A DNA stretch of 50,029 bases from the NCBI GenBank assembly GCA_017936665.1, contig JAGBFB010000026.1, forward strand, positions 1 through 50,029, written 5' to 3'. Position numbers and translations under genes: made by a program. The stretch comes from Spirochaetaceae bacterium (GTDB taxonomy: Bacteria > Spirochaetota > Spirochaetia > Treponematales > Treponemataceae). Of this stretch, positions 35,064 through 44,936 are shown piece by piece. Below the pieces are notes generated by a model, which was given only the letters and a program-made list of their open reading frames with translations, searched no databases and had not been told where the DNA came from. Positions within the stretch are counted from its first letter, which is position 1. Each line of letters opens with the position of its first letter.

Positions 35064-37040
35064 ATGATTACTCTCGATAAAATTCGTAAAGATATGAAAA
35101 AATTACTTGATGTAGATGAATCTTTACGATATGTGGATGTACTTGCAGATACTCTTGATGAAGCTTTAGCTGATGCTGCGGTTCAACTTGACTCGAGAGT
35201 TTCACTTTTAGAATACGAAGTTATAGAACGTGGAAGTAAAGGCTTTTTAGGATTTGTTAAAAAAAATTGGAAAATTCGTGCTTATGAAGTTACTTCTTCT
35301 GTAACTAAAAAGAAAAAAAGTAATTCTGATGATATTTTTGATGATGATGACTTAGAAAATGTTGAAGTTATTCAGGATAAAGATGGAGTTTTCTATGTTC
35401 GCCATTTTGCTTCACAGTTACATTTAAAAGTTATTCTTCCTGTGGGTAAAGGTGAAGAAGTTAATATAAAAGATGTTTTGGGTCAACTTAATCGTTCTGA
35501 TACAGTTAAAATTGATGAAAGTACTGTTAAAAATGCAGTTAAATCTGGTACAAATAATGAATATATCGTAGTTGGACAATATCAACACAATCCTGCAGGA
35601 GATGCCTTACTTACTGTGGAAATTTCTAGCGATGAAATGCATGGTACAATTACTGTTTCTTCACCAGCAATTGGAGGAGCTGATATTTCAGCTGATCAAA
35701 TTCGTCGTGCTTTACAAACTCAAGGTGTTGTTGCAGGAATTAGCGAAGAAAAAATCAATGAATTTGTAGATTCTCCTGTTTATGGAGTTCCTTTTGAGGT
35801 TGCAAGTGCAGAATTACCAGTTGATGGAAAAAATGCTTACATATCATATAATTTTGAAACAGATAAATCTAAACTTAAAATGAAAGAATCTGCTTCAGGT
35901 CAGGTTGATTTTAAAGAGCTAAATCGTATTCAAAATGTTGTTGAAGGTCAACCTTTGGCTCAGAAAATGGAACCAGAGCGAGGAAAGGCAGGTAAAACAA
36001 TTCTTGGTCGCTATCTCGAAGCAAAGAACGGAAAAGATATCAATTTACCATTAGGAAAAAATGTTTATGTTGATACAGATGGAAAGACAATTTGTGCTTC
36101 TATTAATGGTCAAGTAGTTTTAAATGGTGATAAAATTAGTGTTGAGCCTGTTTATCTTGTTGAAGGAGATGTTTCGATTAAAACAGGAAATATCACTTTC
36201 CTTGGAACTGTAATTGTAAAAGGCTGTGTTGATGACGGATATGAAATCAAAGCCTCTGGAAATATTGAAATTGCTGGAACTGTTGGACGTTGTAAACTTG
36301 AAGCTGATGGAAACATTATTGTAAATCAAGGTATTATGGGTCGTGATGAAGGTTACATTAGAGCAGGAAAATCTTTATGGGCCAAATTTATCCAAAATAC
36401 GAAGGTTGATGTTGAAGAATACGTTTATGTTTCAGATTCAATTATGAACTCAGATGTTACTTGTAATAAAAAGGTTTTTGTTCAAGGAAAAAGAGCGGCT
36501 ATTGTTGGTGGTCATATTTTTGCAACAGAAGAAATTTATACTAAGAATATTGGTAGTGCTGGTGGTGGTAGCGAAACTATTCTTGAAGTTGGTTATGATC
36601 CTCGTGCAAAAAATAGATTGGATGAACTACAAGAAAGACAAAGTGTATTATTGCGAGAACTTGATGAGTTAGATTTGGATATAAAACACTTAGAAGAACA
36701 AAAGAAAGTACGAAGAACACTTCCTCATGATAAAGAAGAAATGTTAATCAATTTTACTGCTCGTAAAAAAGAAATTGTTTCTGAATCAGATGAAATGTCT
36801 AAAGAAATTCAAGAAATCCAAGAGCATTTAAAAGAGTTAAAAGTAATCGGAAAAATTTCTGCTTCTGGAACTGTTTATGCAGGCGTAAAAATATATGTTC
36901 GTGATGTTAAAGAAGAAATTAGAACTGATGTAAAACAAGTTACTTTCTATTACGAAAATGGATTTGTTCGGCACGGAAAATACGAATCACCATCACCAGA
37001 AGATGCAAAGAGGGTACCAGATGGCTATACAGCCGATTGA
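35064..37040 (+). CDS. FapA/DUF342 polymerising beta-helix protein
   Basis: A 658-residue protein with an N-terminal Jag-N/KOW-like region (SLLEYEVIERGSKGFLGFVK, residues 46-65), a middle part, then the FapA (flagellar assembly protein A, DUF342) beta-helix: repeats such as VSIKTGNITFLGTVIVKG, GYEIKASGNIEIAGTVGRC and DGNIIVNQGIMGRDEGYIRA. A C-terminal coiled coil (LDELQERQSVLLRELDELDL) ends the domain. This family forms cytoplasmic assemblies; its link to flagella comes from its steady place in flagellar operons. There is no clear ribosome site, but fliA ends five bases before it. Confidence 0.85.
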   Translation: MITLDKIRKDMKKLLDVDESLRYVDVLADTLDEALADAAVQLDSRVSLLEYEVIERGSKGFLGFVKKNWKIRAYEVTSSVTKKKKSNSDDIFDDDDLENVEVIQDKDGVFYVRHFASQLHLKVILPVGKGEEVNIKDVLGQLNRSDTVKIDESTVKNAVKSGTNNEYIVVGQYQHNPAGDALLTVEISSDEMHGTITVSSPAIGGADISADQIRRALQTQGVVAGISEEKINEFVDSPVYGVPFEVASAELPVDGKNAYISYNFETDKSKLKMKESASGQVDFKELNRIQNVVEGQPLAQKMEPERGKAGKTILGRYLEAKNGKDINLPLGKNVYVDTDGKTICASINGQVVLNGDKISVEPVYLVEGDVSIKTGNITFLGTVIVKGCVDDGYEIKASGNIEIAGTVGRCKLEADGNIIVNQGIMGRDEGYIRAGKSLWAKFIQNTKVDVEEYVYVSDSIMNSDVTCNKKVFVQGKRAAIVGGHIFATEEIYTKNIGSAGGGSETILEVGYDPRAKNRLDELQERQSVLLRELDELDLDIKHLEEQKKVRRTLPHDKEEMLINFTARKKEIVSESDEMSKEIQEIQEHLKELKVIGKISASGTVYAGVKIYVRDVKEEIRTDVKQVTFYYENGFVRHGKYESPSPEDAKRVPDGYTAD

Positions 37041-37344
37041 TTTACAAACGCTTTACTCTCAAATGGATAAGGTTTCTAAAAACGTTGTACAGCAACAACA
37101 GCATGTTCAACTACACAATTCTATGGAACTTGATGGACTTGTAAAAAAAGATATACAAAAAAATGAGAAGATTGAAAAAACTTCAGAAAAAGAAGGTATG
37201 GCTGAAATTAAAGATGGTCAATCTTCAAAAAATTCTGGTCAAAATCCTTCAAATAAAAATGAAAAAGAAGAAGTTTCTTCTGAAGTTGTTTTAGAGATTA
37301 TAAAAGATCCTTCTTTAGGAAAAACTATCGATATTTCAGGATAA
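37021..37344 (+). CDS. small hydrophilic protein of unknown function
   Basis: A 107-residue soluble protein, MAIQPIDLQTLYSQMDKVSK, with Gln- and Lys-rich low-complexity sequence and a conserved-looking ending VVLEIIKDPSLGKTIDISG. I do not recognise a family. The ATG at 37021 overlaps fapA by 20 bases and has AGAGGG seven bases upstream. The frame is open for 21 more codons inside fapA, but that stretch has no ribosome site. Its place in the fla operon suggests a motility accessory role, unproven. Confidence 0.65.
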   Translation: MAIQPIDLQTLYSQMDKVSKNVVQQQQHVQLHNSMELDGLVKKDIQKNEKIEKTSEKEGMAEIKDGQSSKNSGQNPSNKNEKEEVSSEVVLEIIKDPSLGKTIDISG

Positions 37345-37348
37345 AAAA

Positions 37349-38005
37349 ATGTATATTTTCTGTGGTATAATTTTAGTCATAAATATTGTTCTCTGGATTC
37401 TGTTTTTTTTCTTCATAAAAAAATATTTTTCTGCAAAGGGTGTATTATCTGATATAAAACAAGAAGCTGAAAAAATCATTATAGAAATAAATCGGGAAAC
37501 TGATAATGCAATTACTTTGATGGAAGCAAAAATTAGTCAAGTAAAAGATATAATTGCTACTGCGGAAAAAAAAGTTATTTTATATGAAAATACTTTTATT
37601 CAAAAAGAAAATGAAAAACAAATTTATCAACAACTAACTAATTATGAAAAAACAAATACTCCAATGCAAAAAGCAATAAATGTTTATAAATTTAATTCTT
37701 CCCAAAATTCTGTGGAAGATTTATCTCTTTTTACTGAAAATGCAGGAACAAGCGATTTTAAGAATTCTGAAAAGTTAACTTCTGTAAATAAAAAGAAAAA
37801 AACAGATGATCAAACCTTAGAACTTGATTTTAACGAAAAAAAAGAAGAAATTACAATAATAAAAAAAGAACAAATTGAGCCAAAAGTATCAGTTCAGGAA
37901 CAAATTATTAAGTTGGCAAAAGAAGGCTTTACTCCAGAATTAATTGCAAGTAAATTAAGTGTTTCAATTAATGTTGTTACAATGACCATCGATTTGTATT
38001 TATGA
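37349..38005 (+). CDS. membrane-anchored coiled-coil protein with C-terminal HTH-like segment
   Basis: A 218-residue protein: one N-terminal membrane helix (IFCGIILVINIVLWILFFFF), a coiled coil (about residues 30-95, IKQEAEKIIIEINRETDNAI), a Lys/Glu-rich linker, and a C-terminal helical pair EQIIKLAKEGFTPELIASKL and SVSINVVTMTIDLYL. The last part resembles the short HTH-like ending of DUF6115-type membrane proteins seen near flagellar operons. It begins four bases after the previous stop and overlaps the next gene by four (ATGA). Confidence 0.65.
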   Translation: MYIFCGIILVINIVLWILFFFFIKKYFSAKGVLSDIKQEAEKIIIEINRETDNAITLMEAKISQVKDIIATAEKKVILYENTFIQKENEKQIYQQLTNYEKTNTPMQKAINVYKFNSSQNSVEDLSLFTENAGTSDFKNSEKLTSVNKKKKTDDQTLELDFNEKKEEITIIKKEQIEPKVSVQEQIIKLAKEGFTPELIASKLSVSINVVTMTIDLYL

Positions 38006-38772
38006 TTTTTATGAAAGACAAAATTTTAAAATCCAATTTTATAAAATGCTCATTTTGCTTTTTATTGTTGATAAACTTTACATTTTTTCACTTATTTTCT
38101 CAAACTTCTACTGATGAATTTTCTGAGTTTGCAGGAGAATGGCAAAATTCTTCTAAATTTATAAATTTTGATTTTGAAAATAACAGTATTATTCATGAAC
38201 TAAAAACCTTCTACGGATTATGGCGAGATAAAAAAGAATTTTCTAAAATCGATGAATTAAAAGTCTTGCCTTTAGTTTACGAAAATCAATTATTTATGCA
38301 ATATTGGATTTTAGATGAATTTTTTAAGACAGATAAAAATTCAAAACTAAAATTATATTTACCTAAAAATAATGTTGATGAAATTTCACTAGATAATCCA
38401 GAAATTTATCAAGAACTTTATGCCTATCTTTTTGTGAATGAAAATCAAATTGTTAAAATTAGATATTGGGTTGTAAATTTAGACCTTGAAGAAGAAGTTT
38501 TAATAAATCAAAAAGCAACAATTACTGAAAGTACTGTTAATTTAACAAAAAATAATACTAGTCTTGATTTAAAAGATGAAGGATTTAGAAATATAAAAAA
38601 ATATCTAAAAATAGGGGATATGTATTATACCTGTGTTGAAGGAAGAGGAACTAATATTAGAAATATAGAAATTTTAGAAAAAAAAGATTTTTCTGTATTA
38701 AAAATTATAAACAAAAATGATGAATCTTATTTATTATTGCAAAATCCATATATGTATAGAACTATTGACTAA
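38002..38772 (+). CDS. exported protein of unknown function, last gene of the flagellar block
   Basis: A protein of up to 256 residues with an N-terminal export signal (FIKCSFCFLLLINFTFFHLF followed by SQ). The mature part is rich in Asn, Lys and Glu, mixed alpha/beta, with segments such as FYGLWRDKKEFSKIDELKVL and MYYTCVEGRGTNIRNIEIL. I do not recognise the family. The ATG at 38002 overlaps the preceding stop; an ATG at 38011 is equally possible. Its final codons contain the -35 of the promoter that faces the rimP-nusA operon. Confidence 0.65.
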   Translation: MIFMKDKILKSNFIKCSFCFLLLINFTFFHLFSQTSTDEFSEFAGEWQNSSKFINFDFENNSIIHELKTFYGLWRDKKEFSKIDELKVLPLVYENQLFMQYWILDEFFKTDKNSKLKLYLPKNNVDEISLDNPEIYQELYAYLFVNENQIVKIRYWVVNLDLEEEVLINQKATITESTVNLTKNNTSLDLKDEGFRNIKKYLKIGDMYYTCVEGRGTNIRNIEILEKKDFSVLKIINKNDESYLLLQNPYMYRTID

Positions 38773-38793
38773 AAAATACTTGAATGTTATACT
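38765..38793 (+). promoter_or_regulatory. sigma-70-type promoter ahead of the rimP-nusA-infB operon
   Basis: TTGACT (38765-38770) and TATACT (38788-38793) are 17 bases apart, hexamers identical to those of the flbB promoter. The -35 overlaps the last codons of the preceding gene. Transcription should start near 38800 and meet a terminator after about 50 bases. Confidence 0.7.
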
Positions 38794-38827
38794 ACTTCTT
38801 GAACATTATATATATCCTAAAAATTTG

Positions 38828-38854
38828 GAGTCGTTCGAACGGCTCTTTTTTTTT
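38828..38854 (+). terminator. intrinsic terminator in the rimP-nusA leader (possible attenuator)
   Basis: GAGTCG-TTCGAA-CGGCTC (38828-38845) forms a six- to eight-bp stem with one G-T pair, followed by nine T (38846-38854). It ends the flagellar transcript, and also any short transcript from the promoter at 38765-38793. A TATAAT at 38861 has no -35 partner. Confidence 0.85.
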
Positions 38855-38901
38855 GGTGTTTATAATTTTTGTAAGAAATTTTATGCAAGGAAGGAATAAT
38901 T

Positions 38902-39366
38902 ATGGATTTTACATCCTTAGACAGTATGCCATATTATACTCAGTGCAAATCCTTGGTTGAAGGACTTGGGTACATTCTTGTGTCCATACATGTTGTTCCT
39001 GCAAAAACAACAACTAAGGTTCAAGCAGTAATAACTAATGGTGAATCAAATAGTTCTGAAGGAATTGGAATAAATGATTGTGCAAAAGTTCATCGTTTAT
39101 TATTGCCTAGATTAGAAGCTCTTTTGCAAAATCAAGATATTTATATGGAAGTTACTTCTCCTGGGATGGAACGCCATATAAAAAATGCCGCAGAATTTTC
39201 CTTGTTTAAGGGACGTGATGTAAAAGTTTGGAATACAGAAATCTCTGATTGGATATCTGGAGTTATCAAAGATTCAGACGAACATCAATTAACTTTGGAA
39301 GTAATGGAAGAAACAAAAATCATTCCATATACAAATATAGCAAAAGCAAAATTATTACAACTTTAA
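38902..39366 (+). CDS. rimP: ribosome maturation factor RimP
   Basis: RimP helps assemble the 30S subunit. The 154-residue protein has an N-terminal alpha/beta domain (CKSLVEGLGYILVSIHVVPA; INDCAKVHRLLLPRLEAL; YMEVTSPGMERHIKNAAEF) and the C-terminal SH3-like part (GRDVKVWNTEISDWISGVIK). The V-T-S-P-G-M-E-R motif is characteristic. AAGGAAGG precedes the ATG. It opens the classical rimP-nusA-infB-rbfA-truB order. Confidence 0.94.
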   Translation: MDFTSLDSMPYYTQCKSLVEGLGYILVSIHVVPAKTTTKVQAVITNGESNSSEGIGINDCAKVHRLLLPRLEALLQNQDIYMEVTSPGMERHIKNAAEFSLFKGRDVKVWNTEISDWISGVIKDSDEHQLTLEVMEETKIIPYTNIAKAKLLQL

Positions 39367-39390
39367 GAAGATAGAGTTTAGGAGGTTAAA

Positions 39391-40854
39391 ATGTCAGTAG
39401 AGATGGCTGAAGCAATACGCCAATTAACACAGGATAAAGGTTATTCAAAAGAGGCAGTTTTACATACAATCGAAAATATGTTAAAAGCTGCTTATAAACG
39501 AACATTTGGTACAAATGTAAATGCAGTTGTACAATTTAACGAAGATGAAACAGATGTTGCTTTATACTCAAGAAAAGTAATTGTTGACGGTGTTTATGAC
39601 CCAGTTACAGAAATTGAACTTGAAGATGCAAAAAAATTAAGTGAAGAATGTGAACTTGGAGATGAAATTGATATTTTAGTTGATCCTAAAGAATTTGATA
39701 GATCCGCAGTTCAAACTGGAAAACAAACAACTCATCAATCTTTGTCAGAAATTCAAAAAGATAGTCTTTATGCTGAATACAAAGATAAAGTTGGTGAAAT
39801 CATTATTGGTTATTATCAACGAGAAAAAAATGGAAACATTTATGTTGATTTAGGAAAAGTTGAAGGAATTTTACCTGCAAAATTTCAATCACCAAGAGAA
39901 GTTTTCCATAAAAACGATAGAATTAAGGCAATGATTGCAGAATTAAAAAATACTCGTTCAGGATTACAAATTGTTCTTTCAAGAACTGATCCAGATTTTG
40001 TACGTTCAATCATTGAACTTGAAGTTCCAGAAATTTATGACAAGACTGTAGAAATTCATAAAATCGTTCGTGAACCAGGATATAGAACTAAGGTTGCTGT
40101 TTATTCACACAAAGATGATATTGACCCAGTTGGTTCTTGTGTTGGTCCAAAAGGTGTTAGAATTCAAAATGTAATTAAAGAACTTGAAGGCGAAAAAATT
40201 GATATTCTAAAATATGATCCAGACCCAAGAGTTTTCATAAAAAATGCACTTTCACCAGCAGAAGTTACAGCTGTTGTAATTTTGGATGAAGAGAAAAAAC
40301 AAGCTTTGGCTGTAGTGCCAGATTCACAGTTTTCTTTGGCAATCGGTAAACAAGGTCTTAATGTTAGACTTGCAAATAGACTTGCAGATTGGACAATTGA
40401 TGTTAAAACTGAAGATCAATGTGAAGGACTTGATGCAATTCTTGAAGAAGCAAGAAAAGCTGCTCAAAACTTGTTTACTGATTCTGAATATGAAGAAATT
40501 ACAAATCTTGCAGATGTTGAAGGTATCCCTGAAACAGTTTTAGCCGTATTAAAAAATGCTGGAATTGAAACTATCGAACAATTTGATATCGCTGATGCTG
40601 AAGGAAATCTTGCTTCTATCGAAGGTCTTTCAGAAGATGATATTGCTCTTGTTCAAAACGCATTGGATAATGCAGCAAACTACGAAGAAACAACTGAAGT
40701 AGTAGAAGAATCTGAAACAGAAGAAACCCAAGAAGTTTCAGAAGACGAAGAAGAATATGAATGCCCAGAATGTGGTGCAAAAATTACAATCGATATGACA
40801 GTATGTCCTAATTGTGGTATCGGTCTTAGCTTTGAGTATGAGGACGAAGAGTAG
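39391..40854 (+). CDS. nusA: transcription factor NusA with C-terminal zinc-ribbon extension
   Basis: NusA binds RNA polymerase and governs pausing, termination and antitermination. In 487 residues: N-terminal polymerase-binding domain (about 1-130), S1 domain (about 135-200, VGEIIGYYQREKNGNIYVDL), two KH domains (GSCVGPKGVRIQNVIKELEG and FSLAIGKQGLNVRLANRL), then a helix-hairpin-helix acidic repeat (about 380-430). A short tail carries Cys458-x2-Cys461 and Cys472-x2-Cys475, a zinc ribbon that most NusA proteins lack. AGGAGG precedes the ATG. infB begins nine bases after the stop. Confidence 0.95.
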   Translation: MSVEMAEAIRQLTQDKGYSKEAVLHTIENMLKAAYKRTFGTNVNAVVQFNEDETDVALYSRKVIVDGVYDPVTEIELEDAKKLSEECELGDEIDILVDPKEFDRSAVQTGKQTTHQSLSEIQKDSLYAEYKDKVGEIIIGYYQREKNGNIYVDLGKVEGILPAKFQSPREVFHKNDRIKAMIAELKNTRSGLQIVLSRTDPDFVRSIIELEVPEIYDKTVEIHKIVREPGYRTKVAVYSHKDDIDPVGSCVGPKGVRIQNVIKELEGEKIDILKYDPDPRVFIKNALSPAEVTAVVILDEEKKQALAVVPDSQFSLAIGKQGLNVRLANRLADWTIDVKTEDQCEGLDAILEEARKAAQNLFTDSEYEEITNLADVEGIPETVLAVLKNAGIETIEQFDIADAEGNLASIEGLSEDDIALVQNALDNAANYEETTEVVEESETEETQEVSEDEEEYECPECGAKITIDMTVCPNCGIGLSFEYEDEE

Positions 40855-40862
40855 GATAGAAT

Positions 40863-43460
40863 ATGGCAGATGAAGTAGAAAATAAACCTAAATTTATTTT
40901 AAATAAACAAAAAAATGATAAACCTTCTCAACCAAAAGAAGAAAAAGAACCTTCTCAAGAAAAGAAGAAAGTTGTTGTTAGAAGAAAACCTGTTGTTGTA
41001 GCAAAAACCTCTGAAAAAACAGATAATGGCAAAAATCCTCAGGTAAATAATTCAAACACTTCATCTAACACAGAAAAAAAAGAAAAAGATGTTGCACGTA
41101 AACCAACAACAACTTTTGAATTGAGTCCTCCACGACCAAATATTAAGCAAGGAAATCTTGCTGATAAACCAAAAGGTGGCTCAAAACAAAATAACTCTGG
41201 TAATCGTCGTGATGGTCAATCTAGAGATGGAAATCGTTTTGATAGACCTCGCCGAGAAGGTGGCTTTACAGGAGCACAAGCTAGAGAAGGCTACCAAAAC
41301 CGTAACGACAAAAACGGCGGAAATCATCAAGGGAAAGGCCAGTTTAATAAAAATGGTTCTGGTGGAAATTTCCAAGGAAAAGGTCAATTTAATAAAAACG
41401 GTGGTCAAAATCGTGGACAAAACGGTCAGAATGGACAAGGTTCTAATCGTTCACAAAATGGAAATTCTCAAAATCGTCAAGGATTTTCTGGTGGAAGAAG
41501 TGGATTTGTTGCAGCTCCAGCACCAATGGAAGAAAACAAAAAGGCTTCTTCAAAGAAAACTTTTGTAAAGAAAAAGACTGTTTATTCTAGAAAAGATAAA
41601 GAAATTGAACTTGATGATAAAATCTTTAATCAAAAGAAAAAGCAAGTTGTAAAAACTAATCCAATTCCTGAAAAAATTGAAATTATGGAAACAATTTCGG
41701 TTTCTGACCTTGCTAAAAAGATGAATCTTAAAGCATCAGAAATTATTGGAAAATTAATGTCCATGGGAATGATGGTTTCTATCACTCAATCTATTGACGC
41801 TGATACTGCAACATTACTTGCTTCTGAATATGGATGTGATGTTCATATCATCAGTTTATATGATGAAACTGTTATTGCAAGAGAAGAAGATAACGAAGAT
41901 GATATGCAAAGTCGTCCTCCTGTTGTAACTGTTATGGGACACGTTGACCATGGTAAAACTAAAACTCTTGATGCAATTCGTAGTGCAAGAGTTGCAGAAT
42001 CTGAGTTTGGTGGAATTACACAACATATCGGTGCTTACATGGTTGATACTCCAAAAGGAAAAATCACTTTCTTGGATACACCAGGGCACGAAGCTTTTAC
42101 AATGATGCGAGCTCGAGGGGCTGCAATCACTGATATTGTTATCCTTGTTGTTGCTGCTGACGATGGTGTTATGCCTCAAACAGTAGAAGCTATAAATCAC
42201 GCAAAAGATGCAAATGTTCCTATTGTTGTTGCTGTAAATAAAGTTGATAAACCAGAAGCAAATCCTGATAAAGTTATGACACAACTTTCTGAACTTGGTT
42301 TAATGCCAGAAGAATGGGGTGGAGATACTCAATATGTAAAAATCAGTGCCTTAAAGAAAGAAGGTATTGATGAACTTTTGGACGCTGTTTTATTACAAGC
42401 AGAAATTCTTGAACTTAAAGCAAACTGGAATTGTCGTGCAGAAGGAAAAGTTATTGAATCTCGTACAGATCATGGTCGTGGTGTTGTTTCAACAATTATT
42501 GTTGAAAGAGGATGCTTAAAAACTGGAGATCCTTATGTTGCAGGTATTTATTCAGGTCGTGTTCGTGCTATCTTTAATGATAGAGGACAAAAACTTGATA
42601 AAGCAACTCCAAGTATGCCAGTAGAAATTCTTGGATTAGAAGCAATGCCTAACGCAGGTGACCCATTCCAAGTTACAGATAGCGAAAAAACTGCTCGTGC
42701 AATTTCTAGCAAACGAAAGGAACTTAAACGATTTGAAGATGCTAAGAATGTTAAGAAAGTTACTCTTGATAACCTTTACGCAACAATTGACGCTGGTGAA
42801 GTTACAGAACTTAAAGTTGTAATTAAAGCCGATGTTCAAGGTTCTGCCGAAGCCTTAAAACTTTCTTTAGAAAAACTTTCTACACCAGAAGTACGCTTAG
42901 TTGTAATTCACTCTTCTGCTGGTGCAATTAATGAAAGTGATGTTCTTTTGGCAGCCGCTGACTCAAATGCAATTATTATCGGATTTAATGTTCGTCCAAC
43001 ACCTAAGGCAAAAATTCTTGCTGACCAAGAAAAAATTGAAATTCGTAAATACAATGTTATTTACAAGTGTGTTGAAGAAATCACACAAGCTTTGGAAGGT
43101 ATGTTAAAGCCAGATGTAAAAGAAGAAGTTATCGGTATGTTGGAAGTTCGCGAAACTTTCAAAGTGCCAAAAGTTGGTACAATCGCTGGTTCTTATGTTA
43201 TGCAAGGTGTTATCAAACGAACATCTAGCGTAAATGTAATTAGAGACGGAATCGTTATTTATACTGGTAAAGTTTCTTCTCTTAAACGATTCAAAGATGA
43301 TGCAAAAGAAGTTGCAACTGGATATGAATGCGGTGTAGGAATTGACGAATGGCAGGATATTAAAGTTGGCGACCAATTTGAAGTATTTGAATTTGTTGAA
43401 GTTGCAAGAAAACTTAGTGATACAATATCCGAAACAAAACCAGCTGAAGTTTCTGAATAA
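40863..43460 (+). CDS. infB: translation initiation factor IF-2
   Basis: IF-2 is the GTPase that places fMet-tRNA on the 30S and joins the subunits. The 865-residue protein has a basic N-terminal region with a Gly/Asn/Gln/Arg-rich low-complexity part (about residues 100-220, repeats of [10 protein letters not shown]). Then come an IF2-N domain ([20 protein letters not shown]), G1 GHVDHGKT at 359-366, [28 protein letters not shown], and domains II-IV ending [20 protein letters not shown]. Codon 366 is Thr as expected. It is followed 15 bases later by rbfA. Confidence 0.97.
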   Translation: MADEVENKPKFILNKQKNDKPSQPKEEKEPSQEKKKVVVRRKPVVVAKTSEKTDNGKNPQVNNSNTSSNTEKKEKDVARKPTTTFELSPPRPNIKQGNLADKPKGGSKQNNSGNRRDGQSRDGNRFDRPRREGGFTGAQAREGYQNRNDKNGGNHQGKGQFNKNGSGGNFQGKGQFNKNGGQNRGQNGQNGQGSNRSQNGNSQNRQGFSGGRSGFVAAPAPMEENKKASSKKTFVKKKTVYSRKDKEIELDDKIFNQKKKQVVKTNPIPEKIEIMETISVSDLAKKMNLKASEIIGKLMSMGMMVSITQSIDADTATLLASEYGCDVHIISLYDETVIAREEDNEDDMQSRPPVVTVMGHVDHGKTKTLDAIRSARVAESEFGGITQHIGAYMVDTPKGKITFLDTPGHEAFTMMRARGAAITDIVILVVAADDGVMPQTVEAINHAKDANVPIVVAVNKVDKPEANPDKVMTQLSELGLMPEEWGGDTQYVKISALKKEGIDELLDAVLLQAEILELKANWNCRAEGKVIESRTDHGRGVVSTIIVERGCLKTGDPYVAGIYSGRVRAIFNDRGQKLDKATPSMPVEILGLEAMPNAGDPFQVTDSEKTARAISSKRKELKRFEDAKNVKKVTLDNLYATIDAGEVTELKVVIKADVQGSAEALKLSLEKLSTPEVRLVVIHSSAGAINESDVLLAAADSNAIIIGFNVRPTPKAKILADQEKIEIRKYNVIYKCVEEITQALEGMLKPDVKEEVIGMLEVRETFKVPKVGTIAGSYVMQGVIKRTSSVNVIRDGIVIYTGKVSSLKRFKDDAKEVATGYECGVGIDEWQDIKVGDQFEVFEFVEVARKLSDTISETKPAEVSE

Positions 43461-43474
43461 TCTGGAGTTTTGTT

Positions 43475-43882
43475 ATGGGTGAATTTAGATTAATTCGTCT
43501 TGGGGAGCAAATTAGAGGTGAAATTTCTAAAATGCTCCTTTCTGGACAGATAAAAGATCCTAGAGTTTCTTCTTTTTTAAGTATAAACCGAGTTGATGTT
43601 TCTGCTGATTTAGGTTATGCAAAAGTTTACGTTTCTAGCTTTATGCAAGATAAATCTGTAGAAAAAGGTGTTAAAGGATTGCAAAGTGCTGCTGGATACA
43701 TTCAGTCAACCATCGGAAAAAAACTTACAATTCGTCAATTTCCAAAATTAACTTTTGTAGTTGATTCTAGTATAAAAGATGGCTTTGAAATGGTACAAAA
43801 GTTAAACGAAATTGAAAAAGAAGATGCCGAAAAAGCAAGAATCGCAGCTGAATCAGGTTATATTCCATCAGATGCAGAATAA
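43475..43882 (+). CDS. rbfA: ribosome-binding factor A
   Basis: RbfA matures the 17S rRNA 5' end within the 30S. Its 135 residues match the family: EFRLIRLGEQIRGEISKMLL, KDPRVSSFLSINRVDVSADL, GYAKVYVSSF, the helix GVKGLQSAAGYIQSTIGKKL and RQFPKLTFVVDSSIKDGFEM. The KH-like fold and length are normal. Its stop overlaps the truB start by 11 bases, so the two are probably coupled. Confidence 0.95.
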   Translation: MGEFRLIRLGEQIRGEISKMLLSGQIKDPRVSSFLSINRVDVSADLGYAKVYVSSFMQDKSVEKGVKGLQSAAGYIQSTIGKKLTIRQFPKLTFVVDSSIKDGFEMVQKLNEIEKEDAEKARIAAESGYIPSDAE

Positions 43883-44927
43883 ATTAAATACAAACGGAAT
43901 TGTCCTGTACGCTAAAAGTGCAGGACAAACCAGTTTTTCATCACTTTTTACAATAAAACACGCTCTTGGAATAAAAAAAGTAGGACACACAGGAACTTTA
44001 GATAGTTTTGCTCAAGGTTTATTAGTAATTTGTACAGGCTCCCTTACAAGATTAGTTTCTCACATTACAGCTTTTGATAAAGTTTATGAAGCTATAATTT
44101 GTTTTGGAAAAGAAACTGATACCCTTGACCCAACTGGAAAAGTTATCAAAGAAACGGATTTGCCTTCATTAAAACAAATTTTTTCTGCTTTAGAACATTT
44201 TAAGGGAAAAATAGAACAAAACCCTCCTGCTTTTTCTGCAATTCATATTGACGGCAAAAGATTAAGTGATATTGCACGTTCAGGAAAAGAAGTTGAAATC
44301 CCTTCTCGTCAAGTTGAAGTTTTTTCTTCCGAATTGATAGAAATAATGGACGAAAAAAATACAATTTTCAATTTATCATCTTGTGATATTAAAAATCTTA
44401 ATGATGATTTGAAAGTAAAATTTGCAAAAGTAAAATTTCATGTTTCAAAAGGAACTTATATTCGTTCTTTAGCAAGAGATATTGGAATTTTTTGCGATTC
44501 ATCAGCATATCTAGTTGGGTTACTTCGTACAAAGGTTGGAAATTTCAAATTAGAAGACGCTGTAGGATTTGAATATCTATCTGATTTTACAATTAATTCA
44601 GTTTTGCAAAATTTAAAAACTGAGGATGAAAAAATAAAATTGGATAAAGATGTAGAACTTGATTTACAAAAACAAGTAAAAGAAAAAATTTCTTTACTTA
44701 CAATAGATTTGGCTTTAGACTGTGGTTTTTTGATTGCTAATTTGAAAAATGATTTTGTAAATGACTTTTATAACGGAAAATTTTTGAAAGAAAATATGTT
44801 TGAAAAATTTCCTTCTGATTGCCAAAATAATGAAATTGCAGTTTTTAATCAAGATAAGTTTTTAGGTGTTATTTCTAAACAAGGCAAGATTATAAAATAT
44901 TGCTATGTGCTACAAAATTTAGTATAG
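43872..44927 (+). CDS. truB: tRNA pseudouridine(55) synthase TruB
   Basis: TruB isomerises U55 in the T-loop of tRNAs. The 351-residue protein starts MQNKLNTNGIVLYAKSAGQT, with the catalytic Asp44 in GHTGTLDSFAQGLLVICTG, KVYEAIICFGKETDTLDPTG, PPAFSAIHIDGKRL and YIRSLARDIG. The C-terminal 110 residues are poorly conserved, longer than in short TruB forms, and may be a lineage-specific RNA-binding tail. The ATG at 43872 overlaps rbfA; an ATG at 43812 is open but would add 20 residues unlike TruB. Confidence 0.94.
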   Translation: MQNKLNTNGIVLYAKSAGQTSFSSLFTIKHALGIKKVGHTGTLDSFAQGLLVICTGSLTRLVSHITAFDKVYEAIICFGKETDTLDPTGKVIKETDLPSLKQIFSALEHFKGKIEQNPPAFSAIHIDGKRLSDIARSGKEVEIPSRQVEVFSSELIEIMDEKNTIFNLSSCDIKNLNDDLKVKFAKVKFHVSKGTYIRSLARDIGIFCDSSAYLVGLLRTKVGNFKLEDAVGFEYLSDFTINSVLQNLKTEDEKIKLDKDVELDLQKQVKEKISLLTIDLALDCGFLIANLKNDFVNDFYNGKFLKENMFEKFPSDCQNNEIAVFNQDKFLGVISKQGKIIKYCYVLQNLV

Positions 44928-44936
44928 TTTATTTAT

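Noticed and set aside
38861-38866. TATAAT as a rimP promoter
   Set aside because: No -35 at a suitable distance; the upstream bases are the terminator hairpin.
38717-38899. 60-codon open frame between the last flagellar-block gene and rimP
   Set aside because: It runs through an intrinsic terminator and a promoter; no ribosome site.
41158-41568. overlapping open frame in the IF-2 N-terminal region
   Set aside because: It comes from the repetitive Gly/Asn/Gln-coding DNA of infB and lies wholly inside it in another frame.
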